This document shows, one piece after another, positions 7,879 to 22,423 of a stretch of DNA of 33,355 nt. This DNA is from Actinomadura montaniterrae (GTDB taxonomy: Bacteria; Actinomycetota; Actinomycetes; Streptosporangiales; Streptosporangiaceae). The notes under the pieces are model-generated. The model searched no databases, was not told where the DNA came from, and saw only the letters and a list, made by a program, of their open reading frames with translations. The position numbers and the translations under genes were made by a program. The DNA is taken from positions 1-33,355 of the forward strand of contig NZ_WBMR01000096.1 in assembly GCF_008923365.1 (NCBI RefSeq), given 5' to 3'. Within the stretch, counting starts at the first letter, position 1. Each line of letters starts with the position of its first letter.

Positions 7879-9368
7879 TCCTCAAGCGCGGCGTCATCAT
7901 CCAGCTGATCGCCTTCGCGGTGATCACGGTCGTCGGCGTGACGATCGTGCTGGTGAACTACATCGGCGTCGGACGGCAGGTGCTCGGCAAGCAGTACACC
8001 GCCTACGTCGACCTGTCCGACTCCGGCGGCGTGTTCACCAACGCGGAGGTCACCTACCGCGGCGTCCCCGTCGGCCGGGTCGGCCCGATGTCGCTCACCA
8101 AGGACGGCATCAGGGTCAAGCTGCAGCTCGACCGCGGCAAGCGGATCCCGCGCGACGGCACCAAGGCGATCGTCGCGAACCGGTCCGCGGTCGGCGAGCA
8201 GTACATCGACCTGGAGCCGACCAAGAAGACCGGCCCCTACCTCGACCAGGGCAGCCCGTACACGATCCCGGCGAGCATGACGTCGCTGCCGGTGCGGACC
8301 GAGGAGCTGCTCCGCAACGTCGACCAGCTCGTCGGGTCGGTGAACACCAAGGACCTCGGCACGATCGTCGACGAGCTGGACAAGGCGTTCAACGGCTCCG
8401 CGTCGGACCTGCAGTCGATCCTGGACGACACGCACCGGCTGCTGCAGACCGCGAACCAGGCCTACCCCGACACCAAGCAGCTGCTCGACAACAGCGTGAC
8501 GGTGCTCGACACCCAGCGCAGCGAGGCCGCGAACATCCGCGGCTTCGCCCGCAACCTCAACGACTTCACCGCCTCGCTGCGCAAGGACGACCCGGCGCTG
8601 CGGCAGACGATCGACAACGCCCCGGCCGCCGTCGACCAGACGCACAAGGCCATCGACCAGCTGGCCCCGACGCTGCCGACGCTGCTGGCGAACCTGTCCA
8701 CCACCGGGCAGGTGATCACGTCCCGGCAGAACGGGCTGCGGTCGCTGTTCATCCTCTACCCGGTCGAGGTGGCCGGCGCGTTCACCGTCACCCCCGGCGA
8801 CGGCACCCAGCACCTCGGCCTCGACCTGAACATCAGCTCGCCGCCCGCGTGTACCAAGGGCTACGAGGGCGTCAAGCACCGCTGGCCGCAGGACACCTCG
8901 CTGCGCAACCCGCCGCTGGACGTCGGCTGCAAGGCCCCGCACAACTCGTCGACGGACGTGCGCGGCGCCCGCAACTTCCCCAAGGACGCGCTCACGCCCG
9001 TCCCGCAGCTGCCCCCGGGCGCCACCGCCGGCGCGGGGTTCCCCGCGGGCGGCGCGTACGGGACGGGCTCGGACTCGGGTTCCGGCTCGGGCTCGTCCGA
9101 GGCGAAGGGCAAGGGCAAGAGCTCCGGCGACGGCTCGGCGAACGGCAAGGCCGCCGCCGCGGCGGCCGCCCCGACCGGCGAGCTGTCGAATGGTCGGCTG
9201 TACCTGTCGTATCCGGCCAATTCAGTGGAATTCGCTGGATACGATCCGTCGACGGGCGCGGTCTACGGCCCGGACGGCAAGAAGTACGTCATGCCACGGA
9301 CCGCCGGCAATCGTGAGTTGGGAGATTCCTCGTGGAAGTGGCTCATGCTCGGACCCCTGAGCCAGTGA
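7875..9368 (+). CDS. mceF: MCE family protein, MceF position
   Basis: 497-residue Mce protein, last of the six. The GTG at 7875 overlaps the mceE stop (GTGA), and the frame opens with ILKRGVIIQLIAFAVITVVGV, giving an anchor at about residues 5-27. The MCE domain is at about residues 38-115 (TAYVDLSDSGGVFTNAEVTY, GVPVGRVGPM, SAVGEQYIDLEP). After the helical region comes a segment with conserved Cys (PPACTKGYEG and DVGCKAPH), then a Gly/Ser/Lys and poly-Ala low-complexity linker at about residues 395-435. The C-terminal block (YLSYPANSVEFAGYDPSTG) is typical of MceF C-termini. The first Mce-associated gene starts 10 bp downstream. Confidence 0.92.
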   Translation: MILKRGVIIQLIAFAVITVVGVTIVLVNYIGVGRQVLGKQYTAYVDLSDSGGVFTNAEVTYRGVPVGRVGPMSLTKDGIRVKLQLDRGKRIPRDGTKAIVANRSAVGEQYIDLEPTKKTGPYLDQGSPYTIPASMTSLPVRTEELLRNVDQLVGSVNTKDLGTIVDELDKAFNGSASDLQSILDDTHRLLQTANQAYPDTKQLLDNSVTVLDTQRSEAANIRGFARNLNDFTASLRKDDPALRQTIDNAPAAVDQTHKAIDQLAPTLPTLLANLSTTGQVITSRQNGLRSLFILYPVEVAGAFTVTPGDGTQHLGLDLNISSPPACTKGYEGVKHRWPQDTSLRNPPLDVGCKAPHNSSTDVRGARNFPKDALTPVPQLPPGATAGAGFPAGGAYGTGSDSGSGSGSSEAKGKGKSSGDGSANGKAAAAAAAPTGELSNGRLYLSYPANSVEFAGYDPSTGAVYGPDGKKYVMPRTAGNRELGDSSWKWLMLGPLSQ

Positions 9369-9378
9369 GGCGGGGCCG

Positions 9379-9867
9379 ATGAGACGCCTCTCGCCGCAGA
9401 TCGCCACGCTCGTCCTCGGCGTGCTCGCCATCGCCCTCGCCGTCTTCACCGGCGTCTACTCCGTCCGCGTGTACCACGGCGAGGACGCCTCCGACCAGCG
9501 CGCGAAGGCGACGCAGTCGGCCCGCCAGATGGGCGTCAACCTGATGACGATCAGCGCGTCGTCCGCGCAGAAGGATCTCGACCGGATCGTCGCGGGCACC
9601 ACCGGCAACCTGAAGAACAAGCTCTCCTCGCAGTCCAAGACGCTGCTCGGCACGCTGAGCCAGACGCAGGCGAAGTCGACCGTCAGCCAGGTCGAGGCCG
9701 GGGTCGTCTCCATGGACGGCGACTCCGCCGAGGTGATGGTCTCCCTCAACGGGACCGTCACCAACCCCAAGGTGAAGGACGGTGCCCCGCGCGCCTACCG
9801 GTACCTGATGGAGCTCAGCCGGGTCGGTGACCGCTGGCTCGTTTCCGATCTGGAGGTGGTCCCGTGA
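9379..9867 (+). CDS. Mce-associated membrane protein (short)
   Basis: 162-residue protein with one N-terminal transmembrane helix (about residues 6-28, IATLVLGVLAIALAVFTGVY) and a small extracytoplasmic domain ending in YLMELSRVGDRWLVSDLEVV. The architecture (short N-terminus, one helix, an NTF2-like fold of about 120 residues with a closing DRWLVSDLE strand) matches Mce-associated membrane (Mam/OmamA-type) proteins that follow mceF in actinomycetes and help assemble or stabilise the importer. The ATG at 9379 lies 10 bp after mceF and the stop overlaps the next GTG by two bases, so it belongs to the operon. The family call rests on context and architecture rather than a named motif. Confidence 0.82.
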   Translation: MRRLSPQIATLVLGVLAIALAVFTGVYSVRVYHGEDASDQRAKATQSARQMGVNLMTISASSAQKDLDRIVAGTTGNLKNKLSSQSKTLLGTLSQTQAKSTVSQVEAGVVSMDGDSAEVMVSLNGTVTNPKVKDGAPRAYRYLMELSRVGDRWLVSDLEVVP

Positions 9868-11024
9868 CCATGCTCGGCCGGGGCAAGCGCTCCGCACCGG
9901 AGAAGGGCAAGGGCCCCCGCAAGGGCGGCGCGGCCGGCAAGGGCGGCGACGAGGGCGGCGAGAGCCGTCCCCGCACGGCCGCCGAGCAGGCCGCGCGGGC
10001 CGAGGAGGCCGCGGAGGCGGCCCGGCTCGCCGAGGAGGCCGCCGAGCGCGCGCGCGAGGCCGCGCGGCTGGCGCAGATCGCCGCGGACGCGGCCGCCGCC
10101 GTCGACGAGGCGGAGGAGACCGCGGAGGACGCGGACGAGGACGCCGGTGAGGCCCCCGGGAAGGCGGAGAACGCCGTCAAAACGGCTGTGAAGCCCCGTC
10201 GCACCAAGAAGGCCCCCGAAGCCGCGCCGGAGGACGACGAGCCCGCAGCGGACGGCTCAGCGCCCGCTGAGGCGTCCGCCGCCGACGTCGACGAGGTCGA
10301 GACGGGCGCGAAGCCCGAGACCGAGTCCTCCGAAGAGGACTCCGAGGACGACGACGCCAAGGCGGAGACCGACGCCGAAGACGAGGACTCCGACGAGGAC
10401 GATGACGCCGACGACGCCGAGGACGACGCGCCCGAGGCCAAGCGCGGCAGGAAGCTGAGCTTCAAGAAGGCCGCCAAGGTCGAGGCCACCGACGACGACG
10501 AGGAGGAGGACGAGGACGACGAGCCGGGGCGCCGCTTCGGCACCGGCGGGTTCACGCTGCTCGCCGTTCTGGTCGTCCTGGTCCTCGCGCTCGGCACCGC
10601 GTCGACGCTGCTGTTCCTCAAGCAGCAGAAGCAGAGCGCCACGGACGACGCCCGCAAGAACGGCCTGTGGGCCGCGTCCAAGGCCGCGCAGGAGCTGTCG
10701 TCCTACGACTTCCGGACGATCGACACCGACACCAAGGCCGCCGCCGCCATGACGACGGGCAAGCTGCACGACGACTACGTCAAGCAGATCCCGTCCTTCA
10801 AGGCGCAGGCGACCGCGCAGCAGCTCGTCGGGACGACGACGGTGATGAAGACGGGCGTGATCAGCGCGACCCCGGACCGGGTCGTGGCGCTGGTCTACGC
10901 CGACCGCTCGTCCGCCACCAAGAACGACAAGACGCAGCAGCTCCCCGAGTCGCTGCGGCTGAAGATGACCATGGTCAAGGTCCACGGGAAGTGGCTGGCC
11001 GAGAAGGTCGACGTCATCTCCTGA
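9864..11024 (+). CDS. Mce-associated membrane protein with long acidic cytoplasmic domain
   Basis: 386-residue protein and last gene of the mce operon. Residues 1-30 are basic. Residues about 33-80 are Ala/Glu/Arg-rich and look like a continuous helix or coiled coil (EQAARAEEAAEAARLAEEAA). Residues about 80-225 are very acidic, with long Asp/Glu runs interrupted by one basic patch (KRGRKLSFKK). A transmembrane helix spans about residues 230-252. The C-terminal 130 residues resemble the extracytoplasmic domain of the preceding gene product, ending in KVHGKWLAEKVDVIS. The GTG at 9864 overlaps the previous stop; an ATG two codons later is an alternative start. The last domain supports the Mce-associated call. 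The acidic domain is not a standard part of this family as far as I know, and its function is unknown. Confidence 0.8.
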   Translation: MTMLGRGKRSAPEKGKGPRKGGAAGKGGDEGGESRPRTAAEQAARAEEAAEAARLAEEAAERAREAARLAQIAADAAAAVDEAEETAEDADEDAGEAPGKAENAVKTAVKPRRTKKAPEAAPEDDEPAADGSAPAEASAADVDEVETGAKPETESSEEDSEDDDAKAETDAEDEDSDEDDDADDAEDDAPEAKRGRKLSFKKAAKVEATDDDEEEDEDDEPGRRFGTGGFTLLAVLVVLVLALGTASTLLFLKQQKQSATDDARKNGLWAASKAAQELSSYDFRTIDTDTKAAAAMTTGKLHDDYVKQIPSFKAQATAQQLVGTTTVMKTGVISATPDRVVALVYADRSSATKNDKTQQLPESLRLKMTMVKVHGKWLAEKVDVIS

Positions 11025-11083
11025 CGACCGGCGACCGGCGTCTCCTGACGGTCGGGCGACCGGCGTCTCCCTGACGATCCGCG
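11017..11083 (+). repeat. imperfect 24-25 bp tandem repeat over the end of the mce operon
   Basis: Copies start at 11017 (tctcctgacgaccggcgacc...), 11041 (tctcctgacggtcgggcgac...) and a shorter third at 11066 (tctccctgacgatccgcg). The first copy contains the stop codon of the last mce-operon gene, so the repeat looks like a local duplication of the 3' end. Confidence 0.7.
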
Positions 11084-11115
11084 TCCGCCGGCGACCCGCC
11101 GGTACGCGAACGGAA

Positions 11116-11154
11116 GCCTCGGGCGACCACCCCGCGCGGGTGGTCGCCCGAGGC
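11116..11154 (+). terminator. strong hairpin, terminator of the mce operon
   Basis: A perfect 17-bp stem (11116-11132 with 11138-11154) closes a 5-base loop. No U-tract follows, which is common for actinobacterial intrinsic terminators. It lies 91 bp after the last mce-operon stop and upstream of the rpoB promoter, so it probably insulates rpoBC from mce transcription. Confidence 0.8.
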
Positions 11155-11292
11155 GTTCGCGGAGGGTGCGGCGGGCGGGACCGGAGGGCGCGCCGGGGGC
11201 CGGGAGGCGGGTGCTTCGCGCCGGGGTGCGGGGACACCTAAACTATGGCCTTCCTCACTGCAGGTCAGAGCCCGAAAAGTCCAAGTCCGCTC

Positions 11293-11321
11293 TTGACTGC
11301 AAGGCCCTGAGGGGCGATGCT
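11293..11321 (+). promoter_or_regulatory. candidate upstream rpoB promoter
   Basis: TTGACT (11293-11298), a 17-bp spacer and GATGCT (11316-11321) resemble a housekeeping sigma promoter with a good -35 but a weak -10. It would be a second start upstream of the stronger site at 11356-11384. Evidence is motif only. Confidence 0.35.
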
Positions 11322-11355
11322 CCATGGCAACGTGATGCATACTGCGGCGCTAGAG

Positions 11356-11384
11356 TTGCGAGCGGTGTACCGGTCGGCTACACT
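11356..11384 (+). promoter_or_regulatory. rpoB promoter
   Basis: TTGCGA (11356-11361), exactly 17 bp of spacer, then TACACT (11379-11384), a close match to actinobacterial principal-sigma promoters. Transcription would start near 11391, leaving a leader of about 138 nt before the rpoB TTG. Confidence 0.65.
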
Positions 11385-11434
11385 GCCCCTTTGCGCTGCC
11401 CTCTGACTATCCACGTGTGAGAGCACTCCCGAGC

Positions 11435-11464
11435 GGGTCCGTTTTGGACCCTAACGCACGGGTC
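11435..11464 (+). promoter_or_regulatory. rpoB leader with two mutually exclusive hairpins
   Basis: GGGTCC (11435-11440) can pair with GGACCC (11446-11451) over a GTTTT loop. The same GACCC (11447-11451) can instead pair with GGGTC (11460-11464) over an 8-base loop. The two structures cannot coexist, which is the shape of a switch or attenuator. The 504-bp gap 11025-11528 otherwise holds the tandem repeat, the terminator and the promoters listed here. Function is inferred only. Confidence 0.4.
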
Positions 11465-11528
11465 TTGGACGTGGATCGTCTGGCGTGCGTGTCGTCAGTT
11501 ACGCCGCGAGCCCTCGGAAGGACCACTC

Positions 11529-14996
<3,468 letters not shown>

Positions 14997-15016
14997 TCAA
15001 CTCAAGGGGAAAACAG

Positions 15017-18889
<3,873 letters not shown>

Positions 18890-18896
18890 CACCTGA

Positions 18897-18917
18897 ACCG
18901 GGGCGTCGCGCCCCGGT
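18897..18917 (+). terminator. first hairpin after rpoC
   Basis: accggggcg and cgccccggt form a 9-bp stem with a 3-base loop, starting 8 bases after the rpoC stop. It is probably the proximal half of a tandem terminator. Confidence 0.6.
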
Positions 18918-18923
18918 GGCGAG

Positions 18924-18951
18924 GGCCCCTTCCGCTGCGGCGGGAGGGGCC
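18924..18951 (+). terminator. second hairpin after rpoC
   Basis: A 12-bp stem (18924-18935 with 18940-18951, one G-U wobble) closes a TGCG loop and is followed by cttccgc. Together with the hairpin just upstream it likely ends the rpoBC transcript. Confidence 0.7.
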
Positions 18952-19104
18952 TTCCGCGTCTGCGGCGCCGTGCGCGGCGTCCTGTACGGCCGGGCGATCT
19001 ACCTGCGGTTTTGTCGGTTTTCTTGACCTTTGAGCGTGTTTTGCGGTGCTGTGCCCGGGGACGACCCAGATGCTGGCTAAAGTCGCGTCGGGGGAGGAAA
19101 TCAT

Positions 19105-19359
19105 ATGAAGAGGGTCATGACCGCAACGCTGTTCGCCACCGCCGTCGTGCTCGGCGGGATCGGCGGGGTCGGTACCGCGAGTGCCGCCCAGCCGTCCGCG
19201 AGCGACCAGGGGACGCAGCAGCACTGCCGCACCTACTCGAGCGTGAAGGAGTGCGGGAAGATCGACCTCAACGCCAAGCAGCGCGCTTGCGCGGAGAAGT
19301 ACGTCAAGCTGGGAATGACCCACGCGCGCGCCGAGGTGGAGTGCCACGCCTTCGCCTGA
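19105..19359 (+). CDS. small secreted four-cysteine protein of unknown function
   Basis: 84-residue protein with a clear Sec signal peptide: MKR basic start, hydrophobic core at about residues 6-22 and a TASA-AQ cleavage site after residue 27. The mature part of about 57 residues is polar and has four cysteines (C41, C50, C62, C80), consistent with two disulfide bonds. A charged helix-like stretch (CAEKYVKLGMTHARAEVEC) lies between the last two. GGGGAGGA ends six bases before the ATG, a very strong ribosome site. It is transcribed alone, between the rpoC terminators and its own terminator. A TAAAGT at 19078-19083 could be a -10, but no convincing -35 matches it. I do not recognise the family. 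A role outside the cell (signalling, inhibitor or toxin-like peptide) is only a guess. Confidence 0.8.
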   Translation: MKRVMTATLFATAVVLGGIGGVGTASAAQPSASDQGTQQHCRTYSSVKECGKIDLNAKQRACAEKYVKLGMTHARAEVECHAFA

Positions 19360-19399
19360 TCGGCTCGCCCGATCGGTCCGACTGACCGACGCAACGGAA

Positions 19400-19429
19400 A
19401 AGGGCCCGCTCCCTCGGGAGCGGGCCCTT
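19400..19429. terminator. bidirectional terminator between convergent genes
   Basis: A perfect inverted repeat (19400-19413 with 19416-19429) forms a 13-bp stem with a CTCG tetraloop. A run of A on its left side becomes a U-run for minus-strand transcription. It serves the small secreted protein gene on the plus strand and the CU044_5270-type gene on the minus strand. Confidence 0.8.
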
Positions 19430-19476
19430 CCGCGTCGCGGGGACGGGGGCGCCGGGATCGGTGCGGCGGCGCCTGA

Positions 19477-20697
19477 TCAGTGCGGGGGCGCCTGGTCGGT
19501 CCACTGCGTGACCTCGAACGCCTGGTAGGACGCCAGGTCACCGGGGCGGCTGAACCGGTCCGGCATGTTCCTCGCCTCCAGCGCGCGCGGCTTCCCGTCG
19601 TCCCCGGGGCGCAGCGGGCGGCTGCCCTTCGGCGGCGTCGCCACCAGGTCCCGGACGGCCAGCAGCGTCCCGCGGTCCGGGTCGACGATCAGCTGGCGCG
19701 TGTAGGTGCCGAGCTGCTTGGGCGCGGTGAACAGGCCGAGTGGGACCGTGGCCTTCAGCGGCAGCGAGATCACGTTGCCGGTGCGGCCCAGCGGATCGGC
19801 CGTGCGCCCCCCGGCACGGACGCCGGGCTGCGCCGCGAGCATCCGGAACGCGGCGGCGCGCACCCTCGGCGGCGCGGGCGCCGTGGACAGCAGCGCGGTC
19901 GTCACGTCGCTCAGCGCCCGGACGCGCTCCTGCCCCCGCAGCGCGCGGATCGGTTCCTTCTCCGGCTTCGCCGAGTACGCGTGCCAGTCGCCCCGCAGGT
20001 TCAGCAGCGCGTCCTCCAGCGCCTTCGGCTCCGTGGGGAGCTGCACGAGCTTCGCCGGCGTGAGGCCGTAGGCGGAATCGTCCGGCGACGTGGGGAACGG
20101 GCCCGCGGGCCCGGAGCCCGTCCCCATGTCCAGGAAGACGGAGCCGGCCGCGCCCTCGGGATCGGGCACCCGGGCCATCTTCGGTGCCCCCGCCGCCCGC
20201 CACTTCCGCGCGTCCTGCGGGGTGAGCGGGACGTCGACGGGGTCGAGGTGGACCATGCTGCCCTTGCCGTCGCGGCCCGTCCAGGTCTCGTTGCCCTGCC
20301 GCGAGTCGACCTTGTAGAAGTCGTCCGCGCTCCTGCCGACCGCGTAGATCTCGCCGCTGATGCTCCGGGTGTGCCAGTACGCGCCGAGCGGGGCCTTCTC
20401 GGCGTTGGTGGCGGCCACCAGCAGGACGTTCCCCTCCTTCGGCGGCGCGGTGCGGCTCCGCCCGGCGTCTCCGGGCTGCGCCACCACGACCGCGGCCGCC
20501 CCGGCGGCGAGGGCCGCCGCGACCGCGCCCGCGAGCGGGAACCGCAGACGGCGGCGGAGCGGACGGGGCCGGACGGCGCCCGCCTTGGAGTCGCCCGTCA
20601 CGTCCGGCCGCCAGCCGATGCGCGCGGCGAGCACGTCCGGGCGCTCCTCCTCGGCCAGGGCCGTCCGCATCCGGCGCAGCGCGTCGAGTTCATCCAT
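19477..20697 (-). CDS. CU044_5270 family protein, probable membrane partner of the adjacent sigma factor
   Basis: 406-residue protein. The N-terminal 50 residues are cytoplasmic (MDELDALRRMRTALAEEERP and a basic patch). One transmembrane helix lies at about residues 53-74 (Ala/Val/Gly-rich). The remaining 330 residues should be outside the membrane. The layout and the YWHTRSISGEIYAVG and YTRQLIVDPDRGTLLAVRDL blocks match the CU044_5270 family, which typically follows an ECF-like sigma factor gene in actinomycetes. The start codon at 20695-20697 overlaps the sigma-factor stop by 8 bp, so the two are translationally coupled. By position it may act as a membrane-bound regulator of the sigma factor, but there is no ZAS zinc motif, so an anti-sigma role is inference. 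Confidence 0.82.
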   Translation of the reverse strand: MDELDALRRMRTALAEEERPDVLAARIGWRPDVTGDSKAGAVRPRPLRRRLRFPLAGAVAAALAAGAAAVVVAQPGDAGRSRTAPPKEGNVLLVAATNAEKAPLGAYWHTRSISGEIYAVGRSADDFYKVDSRQGNETWTGRDGKGSMVHLDPVDVPLTPQDARKWRAAGAPKMARVPDPEGAAGSVFLDMGTGSGPAGPFPTSPDDSAYGLTPAKLVQLPTEPKALEDALLNLRGDWHAYSAKPEKEPIRALRGQERVRALSDVTTALLSTAPAPPRVRAAAFRMLAAQPGVRAGGRTADPLGRTGNVISLPLKATVPLGLFTAPKQLGTYTRQLIVDPDRGTLLAVRDLVATPPKGSRPLRPGDDGKPRALEARNMPDRFSRPGDLASYQAFEVTQWTDQAPPH

Positions 20698-21265
20698 CGT
20701 TCTCCTCCTGGGGGAGGGCCTTGCGGAGCTTCGTCCGGGCCCGGTGGATCTTGGCCTTGACGGTGCCGAGCGGCAGCCCGAGCGCCGCGGCGATCTCGCC
20801 GTAGGACATCTCGGCCCACGCCAGCAGCAGCACCGCGTCGCGCTCCTGCGCGCTCAGCGACGCGAGGGCCTTCGCCAGCTCGGGACCGAGCGCCGCGGCC
20901 GCCGCCCGGTCCCCAGCGCGCTCGGCGACGCCGTCCTCGGCGGGGTCCACGCCGGTCCGCGCGAACGCCCGGTACATGCGGGTCTCGTGCCGGTGGTGCT
21001 TGGCGATCAGGTTGGAGGCGATGCCCCACAACCAGGCGCCGAACTCCGCGCGCCCGTCGAACCGCCCGCGCTGCCGGAACGCGGTCGCGAACGCCTCCGA
21101 CACCAGGTCGTCGGCCAGGACGGGCCCGAGCCGCCTCCGGACGTAGGCGTGCAGCCGCGGCGCGTGCCGGCGGAACAGCTCGCCGAACGCCTCCGGGGTA
21201 CGCAGCGACACCGCCACGATCTCGGCGTCGCCCAGCTCGCCGGGAGCCTGGCTCACCACGGCCAT
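20690..21265 (-). CDS. ECF-type RNA polymerase sigma factor (sigma-70 family)
   Basis: 191-residue sigma factor with only regions 2 and 4. Region 2 is at about residues 25-95 (FGELFRRHAPRLHAYVRRRL, then DDLVSEAFATAFRQRGRFDG and FGAWLWGIASNLIAKHHRHE). Region 4 is at about residues 128-183, with the helix-turn-helix in MSYGEIAAALGLPLGTVKAK. The start is the only in-frame ATG near the conserved N-terminus; upstream codons are non-coding-like. The preceding GAAGAG is a weak ribosome site. It is divergent from the aldo/keto reductase gene, with 150 bp between them, and co-directional and overlapping with the CU044_5270-type gene. I see no clear promoter in the divergent region. It should direct polymerase to a stress or envelope regulon that cannot be named from sequence. 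Confidence 0.9.
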   Translation of the reverse strand: MAVVSQAPGELGDAEIVAVSLRTPEAFGELFRRHAPRLHAYVRRRLGPVLADDLVSEAFATAFRQRGRFDGRAEFGAWLWGIASNLIAKHHRHETRMYRAFARTGVDPAEDGVAERAGDRAAAAALGPELAKALASLSAQERDAVLLLAWAEMSYGEIAAALGLPLGTVKAKIHRARTKLRKALPQEENDG

Positions 21266-21415
21266 GGGCGTCTCTTCATGGTGGGTCTCCGTGACTCTGG
21301 GGGGACTGACACCCTCCTCTATCCCGAACCCCGAATTCCGGTTGCGTTCGCGGGCGTTTGGTGGTGGCCCGAGCGGCGGTGCACCGTGGAGAACGCTGAA
21401 CGAGAGGAGACGACG

Positions 21416-22396
21416 ATGGAACAGGTGCGGCTCGGGACGACCGGCACGCGGGTCTCGCGGATCTGCCTCGGCATGATGAGCTTCGGGGACCCCGCGCAGC
21501 GCCCCTGGGCCCTGGACGAGGAGGCCGCCGAGCCGATCGTCCGCAGGGCCGTCGAAGGCGGTGTGACATTCTTCGACACCGCCGACATGTACTCGCGCGG
21601 CGTGAGCGAAATCATCACCGGGCACCTGTTGGCGAAGCTGTTCCCGCGCCGGGACGACTACGTCCTCGCGACCAAGGTCTGCCTCCCCGTGGGCGACGCC
21701 CCCAACGACAAGGGCCTGTCCCGCAAGCACATCCTGGCCGCCATTGACGACTCGCTACGGCGCCTGGGCACCGACTACGTGGACCTCTACCAAATCCACC
21801 GCTGGGACTGTGACACGCCCATCGAGGAGACCATGGAGGCCCTCCACGACGTTGTGCGCGCGGGCAAGGCACGGTACATAGGCGCGTCCAGCATGTTCAC
21901 GTGGCAGTTCGCCAAGGCGCAGCACGTGGCCGACAAGAACGGCTGGACGAAGTTCGTCACCATGCAGAACCACTACAACCTCCTCTATCGCGAAGAGGAG
22001 CGGGAGATGAACCCGTTCTGCGTCGACCAGGGCGTCGGCCTCCTCCCGTGGAGCCCCCTCGCACGCGGCCGGCTCGCGGGCAACCGCGACCGCGGCGGGC
22101 GCGCCAACACCCTCCGCGCGGGCAACGACGCCTACGGCGAGATGATGTACGACGAGGCCGACTTCGACGTCGTCGACGTCGTCCGCGAGGTCGCCGGGGA
22201 GAAGGGCGTCCCCATGGCGCAGGTCGCGCTCGCGTGGCTGCTGGGGCGGCCGGGCGTGACGGCCCCGATCGTCGGCGCGACGAAGGTCGCGCACATCGAC
22301 GACGCGATCACGGCGGCCGGGCTCGTCCTGGACGACAAGGACGCCGAGCGGCTGGAGGCGCCGTACCGGCCGCACCCGGTCCGCGGGCACGGCTGA
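21416..22396 (+). CDS. aldo/keto reductase
   Basis: 326-residue NADPH-dependent oxidoreductase of the aldo/keto reductase superfamily, a soluble TIM barrel. The catalytic tetrad is visible as D54, Y59, K87 and H128 (in FFDTADMY, ATKV and YQIH). The C-terminal nicotinamide-phosphate binding segment appears as PIVGATKVAHIDDAI. The sequence around SFGDPAQRPWALDEEAAEPI resembles the aryl-alcohol-dehydrogenase-like branch (AKR9-like). It should reduce a carbonyl to an alcohol, but the substrate cannot be assigned. The ATG at 21416 is preceded by GAGAGGAG with six-base spacing. It stands alone, divergent from the sigma-factor pair, and is followed by a hairpin. Confidence 0.93.
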   Translation: MEQVRLGTTGTRVSRICLGMMSFGDPAQRPWALDEEAAEPIVRRAVEGGVTFFDTADMYSRGVSEIITGHLLAKLFPRRDDYVLATKVCLPVGDAPNDKGLSRKHILAAIDDSLRRLGTDYVDLYQIHRWDCDTPIEETMEALHDVVRAGKARYIGASSMFTWQFAKAQHVADKNGWTKFVTMQNHYNLLYREEEREMNPFCVDQGVGLLPWSPLARGRLAGNRDRGGRANTLRAGNDAYGEMMYDEADFDVVDVVREVAGEKGVPMAQVALAWLLGRPGVTAPIVGATKVAHIDDAITAAGLVLDDKDAERLEAPYRPHPVRGHG

Positions 22397-22423
22397 TCCG
22401 CCCGCCGGGACGTTCCCGCAGGT

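Noticed and set aside
11239..11244. TAAACT upstream of rpoB as a -10 element
   Set aside because: No acceptable -35 lies 16-18 bases upstream; the pair at 11356-11384 is clearly better.
21266..21415. Divergent promoters with a GGAAT or TTGCGT element between the sigma factor and the aldo/keto reductase
   Set aside because: Neither element has a matching -10 at proper spacing on its strand.
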